64,000 nt of DNA from Papilionanthe hookeriana x Papilionanthe teres (lineage: Eukaryota > Streptophyta > Magnoliopsida > Asparagales > Orchidaceae), in assembly GCA_022702705.1 (NCBI GenBank), contig CM040422.1:40819270-40883269 (forward strand), given 5' to 3'. How positions within the stretch are numbered: position 1 is the first letter of the stretch; each line of letters opens with the position of its first letter. Both the position numbers and the translations under genes were made by a program. The notes under the pieces are model-generated. The model did no database searches. It saw nothing but the letters and a program-made list of their open reading frames with translations, and was not told where the DNA came from. Positions 57,700 through 64,000 of the stretch are shown one piece after another.

Positions 57700-59070
57700 A
57701 TTAGGATCTTTATGTTTCCTTTACTAAGGTTGTTCTCTAGCTAATTCTTAAAAGTGAAACAGTCTTTTATCTTGTGTCTGATCATCCTATGGTAAGGGCA
57801 GTATAAGGAATGATCTTTCTTGTCCACCTCTTCTGACTTTTTTGGTTCTGACAACTGGACTCCTTCTTTCTTGATTAGGCTACGGATCATCTTTCCCACT
57901 GCTTCATCCTTAAAGGGGTATTCTTTGTTTATGAGCTTCATCAGGGTGCATTTTTGCTGAGTCTGATGTTCATTATACTGATGAGATGATTAATAACTTG
58001 ACCGAGGCGGTTGATAACTCGGTTGAGGTCACTAATAACTCAGTTGAGGCTGTTTAGTTTGTATCTGCATTGGTTGTTTGCCTTTCTCTACTGTTGCAAT
58101 GGTTCCAAATTTCTTCTTGAAGGCTTTTATCGGCTTTGAATTATCATACTTTTTCAGAAGACTGAGCTGCTTTGCCTCTTCTTGTAAGCTCCCGGCTCTT
58201 GATTGTAAATCAATTAAGAGAAAGTGGTATCGGGCAGTGAATACTCTTCAACAGAATTCCAATCACATGCTTCTCTTGGAGGTGTGGTTCACATTTCATA
58301 CTTAAATTTCTCCACCACAGAATATAGTCCACCAAAGTTTCATCCGTCCTCTATTTCTCTACCCCAAGATCACCGATGGTGATGTGGTGTTGAGCTCCAG
58401 CGAACCATTTCACAAATATGTTTTCTAATTCTGTGAATGTGTTTACTGATCCGTTGGGCAACTCCGTGTACCAATCGAAGGCAATCCCTGAATGGCTGCT
58501 AACAAACTGGCAGAACAACAAAGCATCACTACCCCCTGCATTACAGCAACTCTCGCGAAAGTGTGCAACATGCTGTCAGGGGTTTCCCATTCTGTCAAAA
58601 GTTTTAAACAGAGGTGGTACAAAGCCTTTGGGGTATTGCATGACATTAAATTCTTCGGGGAAGGTTCTACCTCTCAGAATTAATGCCTCATTCTTGGACT
58701 GGGCTAAGGCTTCTCTTACCTGTTGTTCTACCATGTTCTTAATGTCCTTTTCTAGTATTAGACTTTGAACATGATCTTTCTTTTGTTGCTCATCCCTATT
58801 GACGGAAGTGAGCTCCTTTCCTCCATCCAAACTCTGAATGACCTCTGCGGGTGCTTCTTTTGGAGTTTGAGGTTGACTTTGGAGTGTGGCAATGGCAGCC
58901 ATCATTTCTCCCCATCTTCCTCTCTAATCGGTCGATCATTTCATCCCTCTGCTGAATGAGCTTTTGCATTGTTTTTGGGTCCTCTCCCTGTTTGGACTCT
59001 AAAGCCTCTAATATAAATGAAAATACCTGAGTTTCAACTATATTTACTTCAGCAAAGTCTTCTTCCATAT
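57700..59070 (-). pseudogene. gag: gag of T2
   Basis: 59068-58796 (EEDFAEVNIVETQVFSFI) matches T1 1024-1080. 58905-58576 gives the part leading to the core (MVEQQVREALAQSKN, YPKGFVPPLFKTFDRMGNP). 57941-57741 has the zinc knuckle LYCPYHRMIRHKIKDCFTF with its first Cys kept. The region between is the Retrotrans_gag core in broken frames. Confidence 0.8.
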
Positions 59071-59079
59071 ATTTTGACA

Positions 59080-59556
59080 GATCTTCTTCATTTCAAGCTC
59101 ATTCCTATCTTCTTGGGACAATTGATCAATGTCAATTAGTAGCCATTCTAAAATAACTTCCAGTGACTTTCCTCTAATGGTTTCAAAGTTACCAGGTGAA
59201 AGTTGATGAGTTTCATCTTTTAGGGTTGCTTTTGGGATGGCAAAACTCCTTTCAGATCAAGGCTCTTCATCAAAACTTTTCATTCCAGAGTGCTCTGCCG
59301 GTATTGGTGATGCAATCTTAGATTTTCGCACCATCCCTCTTCACATTGGGAGCCTAGGACCGGATGGTCTATTGGCATTAGGTCGGAAGGTGGTGTGTTC
59401 TCTAACATGTGGAGAAGATATCACTGCGAGTAACCTCTTATTCGATTTTCTTTCCCAAGGTAGAGATTTCTCTTGAGTAATAATGGAAGACACTCGCGGT
59501 CCTAGATGGGACCTGACCGGTACTCTCCCCATTCTTCTTAGAATCTCCGACACAGG
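59080..59556 (-). pseudogene. ORF upstream of gag, T2 (5'-truncated)
   Basis: Read leftwards from 59556: VSEILRRMGRVPVRSHLGPR and then SPHVREHTTFRPNANRPSGP, matching T1 550-730 in a single frame. This supports the ORF as real in the family. It is cut at 59557 by an Athila LTR. Confidence 0.65.
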
Positions 59557-59596
59557 TGGTGCAACTTTTTTTAATTGCAAAAATTTATGAACTTAA

Positions 59597-59655
<59 letters not shown>
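59557..59655 (-). repeat. B-type LTR tip ending in (AT)n, 3' end only
   Basis: TGGTGCAACTTTTTTTAATTGC and AAAATTTATGAACTTAA match the left ends of the LTRs at 33946 and 51107. The (AT)n run (59602-59654) follows at the same LTR position. The LINE starts right after, so the rest of this LTR, and probably a full element, lies beyond the window. Confidence 0.75.
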
Positions 59656-59656
<1 letters not shown>

Positions 59657-60038
59657 ATACAATGTTGGCGGCAAAGTGTGCTCTCGCTAGGGTTTCTAGC
59701 ATGACCCTGCCGGCGCGCTTGGAGGGTGGTGGTGTAGGTAAGTCTGGTGAGTGCTGGTCTGGAGGTGAAGTGTTCTCGGGCTCCTTTGTTGCTCTTCTGG
59801 CAGCTTTTTGTTGTTCCCGGGTTCTTTGTTTTTCAAATTTTTACTGTTCCATTGTGCTCTTTTTGGGGTGGTTTTTCTTGCTCTAAGGTCTGTGGGTGTA
59901 CCCACTCAGGGTTGTGCTCACTTTTGGTTGCTTACTGGTTCCTTGCTCTTTGTCTGTGTGCATTTTTTCCATTTTCTGGTTGGTTTTGTTTGGGTCCACT
60001 GTTCCATTGGAGGCCTGCTGCTGGTGGTGGGTGGTCTG

Positions 60039-61399
60039 ATGGCTCACCCCATTGATCTTACCACCAACATTGAGTGGTCAAAAGCCACCTATGCTGGTGT
60101 TGTAGGATCTGCCCCTTCCATCACAGATCCTTCCAGATTAATTTTCCCACGGAGATTGCATGATGCGAGCGAGTGGAAGAATTTCTTGCCCATTTATCAG
60201 ACCTCTGGAAGAAAAGGATGGCCATCTTGCTGTGATCTTCACTGGACAGGAATTGGCTGTGCTTGATGATGAAGTGAAACTCACTTTGATTGGGAAATTT
60301 AGTTTGGGGCATCCCAAGATGGAGCTAGTGAGGAAATACTTTGAATCACTGAATTTTCAAGGGAATTGGAAGCTAGGACTGCTGGATGGAAGACACCTTC
60401 TTATCAACTTCACTGTTGAAGAGGATTATGCTATGTTATTTGCTAAACATTTGGTGACTATTGTTGGAGTGGAGATGAAAATAATCAAATGGACAGCAGA
60501 TTTTGATCCTAGCAAGGACCCCCCCAATTGTGCCAATCTGGTTTAAACTACCCAATCTTCCCTACAGATTTTTTAATCAGGATGCTCTTTTCCAAATTGG
60601 GAGGTCTATTAGAACTCCTTTAAGACTGGATGTTGCTACAATTAATAAAGCTAAACCTGAAATGGCTAGGATCCAGATTGAGAGAGATATTTCACTGCCT
60701 GAGCTAAAAAAAATTTGGATTGGATCAGCTAAGGAAGGACAATGGCAAGAAGTTATAATGCAGCAAAAACCCTATTATTGCTCTCATTGCAAAATGTTTG
60801 GACATACAATTGAAAAATGTTACAGAATTCATCCCCCATCTAGAAGATCCATAACAAAGGAAACTCAACACAAGCAATGCGTTGATACTCGTTTTAGTGC
60901 AACGGGGCTCGGGGAGAAAGGAGAGACTTTGTGAACACGAGTCTCTCAAACTTTTTACCCCTCCAGGTCGAGGTGGGGAGAACACCGGTTACCAAGTCCC
61001 CCTTTTGTTGGGGAGAAGACCGTTGAACCCACGATCAATGTGGATAATTGCACCCCTCTAGTTCACTCTGGAGTAATCAGAAATGTTTCTGATGATGTTT
61101 TTGAGTCTGCTTTTGGGGGTAGATCCCCACATAGTTACAGAAGGGAGGAAGAGGAAGTCAGAATAGTCACACCAACTCAATCTATTGAACAACAAGTAGA
61201 TACCCAGTTTCCCTCCAATGCTGGAATCAGTGTTATGCAGGAAGAGATGGAAGGCAAATGGCACACCCAAACCTCCAGGAAAAAGAAGAAGAATAATCTC
61301 AGTGAAGTACAAAAACTTGGAACTCCTCTTTACGTGGGGGAGTTAGCTGGAATTTATGTTACCGGGGGAGATCTAGATCTAGATCTCAATCCTCTTTAA
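60039..61399 (+). pseudogene. LINE ORF1: DUF4283-like and CCHC zinc knuckle, frameshifted
   Basis: The ATG at 60039 (MAHPIDLTTNIEW) starts the frame, which shifts near 60200 to GKFSLGHPKMELVRKYFESL and LINFTVEEDYAMLF, the DUF4283-type RNA-binding region. A further shift near 60520 leads to IWFKLPNLPYRFF and the zinc knuckle CSHCKMFGHTIEKC at about 60780-60820 (CX2CX4HX4C). A stop at 60932 and another shift precede a Lys-rich tail (TSRKKKKNNLSE) ending at 61399. ORF1 proteins coat the LINE RNA in the RNP. Confidence 0.75.
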
Positions 61400-61419
61400 T
61401 CCCCATCCCATTTAATGAT

Positions 61420-62214
61420 AAATTTCCTCTCGTTGGAATATTAGGGGTATTTCTAATCCCCTATCTTTTAAAAGACTGCTACATTTAAACAAAAAATATA
61501 AATTATGGTGCATTACCATCCTGGAACCTTTGGTTAATAAATATCCTCAGAAAATTATGAGCAAGCTACAAGGCTATAACCACTATGCTAACTGCAATAA
61601 TAAAATTTGGATTTTTTGTAGAAAAGAGGTGAACTGGTCTATCCTTATTGACAACAAGCAATTTATACATTCTTCCTTTCAGATTAATGGCAGGGATGGT
61701 TTAATAACCATTGTATATGTTGGATGTAAAAAGGAAGACAAAGTTCTCCTGTGGAATCAGCTCCAGGACATCAGTGTCCAAGTACACTCACCCTGGATTG
61801 TTGGGGGTGATTTTAACAGTGTGGGGTCTTCAAATGAAAAAATTGGGGGTATACCTCCCAAGCTCTCCGATATGACCATTTTCAATGATAATATTCATGC
61901 AGCCAATCTTTATGACCTTGGATTTAGAGGACACGCTTTTACATGGAAGAGAGGGATTATCCGGGAGAGGCTTGATAGGATGTTGGTTAACAACCTTTGG
62001 CTCTCTAATTAGCTTCTTACTTATGTTACTCACCCGAGTCTTGCTTGGTTCCGATCATAGACCTCTCCTTATATCTATTACCTCCCCCACTCGCTCTAAT
62101 ACTTCCCCTCCTTTCAGATATCTGAATGTTTGGTCCTCCTATGTTGAGTTCCACAAGATTGTTCAGGAAAAAACTGGCACTGTATTGATCACCCAGACCC
62201 TCTCATCAGATTAA
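61420..62214 (+). pseudogene. LINE ORF2 endonuclease domain
   Basis: The start near 61420 reads WNIRGISNPLSF in a frame without a good ATG. ILEPLVNKYPQK follows, then SPWIVGGDFNSVGSSNEKIG, and LYDLGFRGHAFTWKRG with RERLDRMLVNN. The last motif GSDHRPLLISI (about 62050) is one frame over, after a break at 62010. These are the APE-type endonuclease motifs that nick target DNA. Confidence 0.8.
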
Positions 62215-64000
62215 GCAGATTACAGATAACTCTCAGTAAAGCTCTCAGGAATTGCAACTTTATAGGAAACCTCCATGAAGCTGTCCAAGTGGCTGAGAAA
62301 GAGCTAAATCAAATTGAGTCTAAAATCCAAGCTGGCACTGCTACAGATGAACATTACTTCACTGCACAAAATAATTTGTTGTTGAGCTATCGATAAGCTG
62401 GAACAATATCTAAAACAAAAAGCTGCTTTGAACCACTTTATTCATGGGGATAGGAACACTCGGCTTTACCATGCTCGTATAAAATATAGAAGGAAATGTA
62501 ATACTATTCACTCTATCCACACAATGATGGCAGGAAACTCATGGAGGACACGAGAGATTGGTTTGGATGCTTGTTACACATTTTGATAGGTTACTTAATC
62601 CTCCTCCCGGAACCGCATTGTCTATTGATAGATCTCTTTTCCAGGACAACTTGCATTACACCAATGTACTTGAGTTAACTACCATCCCAATCGAGCAAGA
62701 AATGCGGAATGCTATAAAATCAATTGATAGTTCTAAAACCTGCAGGACCGGATGGTTACACAACAGATTTCTATCGAAGGAGTGGAATTTGGTTGGTGGT
62801 GATGTGGTGGCAGCTATCCAAAGTTTCTTCCTTGGAAATGATCTTCCCAGTTATTTTTGTGCTTCAAACATTGTGTCGATTCCCAAAAATAATCTTATGC
62901 AAAACTGGGATCATTTTAGACCCATCTCCTTGGCATCTGTAATCAGTAAGTTATCAGCAAAATAATTGTGGGGAGACTTCAACCTCATCTTGATAGGTTA
63001 ATATGCATGAATCAATCAGCTTTTGTTAAGGGCGAAGTCAATCTCCGATAATGTGCTACTTGCTCGGGAACTTTTGCTTGATTTGGATAAAGTTCATAGG
63101 GGAGGTAATTTCATATACAAGTTGGATATACAAAAAGCCTATGATACCATTAGCCGGGAGTTTATTGAAGATGTTTTGATTGCTAGAGGTTTCCAGCAAC
63201 GAGTTCGCAATCTCATCTCCAGGTGGCTCCATTCAAATGAACACTCTATTTTATTGAATGGGACTGCCAGAGGCAAATTCCATGCCACCAGAGGTTTAAA
63301 GCAGGGAGACCCACTATCTCCTATCATCTTCATATTAGCTGTTGATTACTTCTCAAGGATGGTTAATCAGACCATTCTGAATAAAAGCTATGCCAGGTAC
63401 CATCATAAATCAAATATTGTTATTTCTCACCTCCTTTATGTAGATGACATCATGGTTTTCTCCAAAGTGCACATAAAGCTGGCTGTGAAAAAGTTAAAAC
63501 ACCGTTTAGACTCCTTCCAACAACAATCCGGAATGCTTTTCAATCCCGAGAAGTGTCAATTGGTATTCTCCAAGCCGACACCTATTTAGATCAAGCAATG
63601 GATTCTGGAGTACACTGGATTTAAATGCAGTACCCCTCCTTTTAAATATCTGGGTGTCCTTCTCACTATGGGCAGAACCAAACAAATTCAATTTGAGGAG
63701 ATTCTCACCAAATTCAGCTCTCAATTGAGCTGTTGGACTAATTCTTTCTTATCAAATGGTGGTAGAATCACACTCCTTAAAAGTATCCTCACAACCTTCC
63801 CCTCCTATCTTCTTCAAATGATTGCTATGAAGAAAAGCACCCAATTACAGTTGGAAAGGGCTTTTAATAGATTTTTATGGGCTGGTCAGAGAACCCAAAA
63901 GCATTGGACTTCTTGGCAAAAGGTCACAAAACCAGTGGCTGCTGGTGGCCTTGGATTCAAAAGCTTTCCTCAAATTCAGCATGTTAATATGTGCAAATTA
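62215..64000 (+). pseudogene. LINE ORF2 reverse transcriptase (continues)
   Basis: After a region with stops (62215-62557), the 62558-62965 frame has DHFRPISLASVISKLSAK. 63023-63589 has KLDIQKAYDTISREFIEDVL, then GLKQGDPLSPIIFILAV and the catalytic LLYVDDIMVFSK (Asp pair near 63444-63449). A stop at 63588 interrupts, and the downstream sequence (FKYLGVLL, then FLWAGQ and GGLGFKS) is the RT thumb and the link to the C-terminal domain. Target-primed reverse transcriptase of a non-LTR element. Confidence 0.85.

Larger units (their letters stand above)
32538..59556 (-). mobile_element. Tat/Ogre-like element T2 (AlkB family), minus strand, split by nested insertion
   Basis: The same family as T1, read right to left: upstream ORF (59555-59341), gag (59068-57700), protease (56672-56409), RT (55487-54600), two RNase H domains (to 53583), integrase (53259-52783, resumed at 33940-33194), putative intron and the N-terminus of the AlkB-type ORF (32888-32538). 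It is interrupted at 33946-52777 by Athila-like elements. It is more degraded than T1: frames are short and catalytic residues are missing. Its 3' part beyond 32538 (AlkB domain, repeats, LTR) is absent from the window. Confidence 0.8.
59656..64000 (+). mobile_element. L1-type LINE, 5' part (continues past window)
   Basis: From the end of the (AT)n run to the right edge. 5' UTR with CTCGCTAGGGTTTCTAGC near 59681, ORF1 (60039-61399) and ORF2 with endonuclease and RT. The two-ORF layout, zinc-knuckle ORF1 and APE-type endonuclease are those of plant L1 elements. ORF2 RNase H, 3' UTR and poly-A would be to the right. Both ORFs have frameshifts. Confidence 0.85.

Noticed and set aside
61040..61399. 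Independent gene for the 119-codon frame
   Set aside because: It is the Lys-rich tail of LINE ORF1, separated by a frameshift near 60935.

Overview
The window is plant repeat DNA of the kind found in large angiosperm genomes. I recognise no intact single-copy host gene, tRNA or rRNA. Almost everything can be assigned to Ty3-type LTR retrotransposons of two lineages (Tat/Ogre-like with dual RNase H; Athila-like with a tRNA-Asp primer site and an env-position ORF) and to one L1-type LINE. All coding regions carry stops or frameshifts, so what is described are dead or dying copies. The species cannot be named from this sequence.

Layout. (1) 1-~20.7 kb, + strand: a Tat/Ogre-like element (T1), its 5' end beyond the left edge. 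In order: extra ORF upstream of gag, gag, protease, RT, RNase H, a second archaeal-type RNase H, integrase, a candidate 254-nt intron, and then a separate ORF region ending in an AlkB/ALKBH9-10-like 2-oxoglutarate/Fe(II) oxygenase domain (9115-9780). That domain keeps the HxD...H iron ligands and the 2OG-binding Arg. It is followed by about 26 tandem copies of an 81-bp (27-codon) repeat and a very long AT-rich LTR. (2) ~15.8-27.7 kb: the LTR body is present twice in opposite orientation, as ~4.5-kb inverted-repeat arms around a minus-strand Athila-type LTR with its primer site. (3) 27.7-32.2 kb: the 3' end of a plus-strand Athila-like element (env-position ORF, polypurine tract, truncated LTR). 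(4) 32.5-59.56 kb, minus strand: a second copy of the AlkB-type Tat element (T2), split inside its integrase gene by an 18.8-kb block of nested Athila-like elements (33946-52777) with recognisable 5-bp target duplications. Within that block element A (LTR 39149-41068, gag-pol to 34.61 kb) lies inside element B (5' LTR 51107-52777, gag, pol, two env-position ORFs). A's integrase end is fused directly to a fragment of B's 3' LTR. (5) 59557-59655: the tip of another B-type LTR, followed from ~59656 to the right edge by a LINE (ORF1 with DUF4283-like region and CCHC knuckle; ORF2 with endonuclease and RT).

The most interesting system is the AlkB-type domain downstream of pol in a Tat/Ogre retrotransposon. 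Plant ALKBH9/10 proteins remove N6-methyladenosine from RNA, so an element carrying such a domain could demethylate its own transcript or genome RNA. Two copies in this window share the N-terminal part of that ORF and the putative splice sites before it, which argues that the ORF belongs to the element family. Only T1 retains the catalytic domain here, and it is frameshifted.
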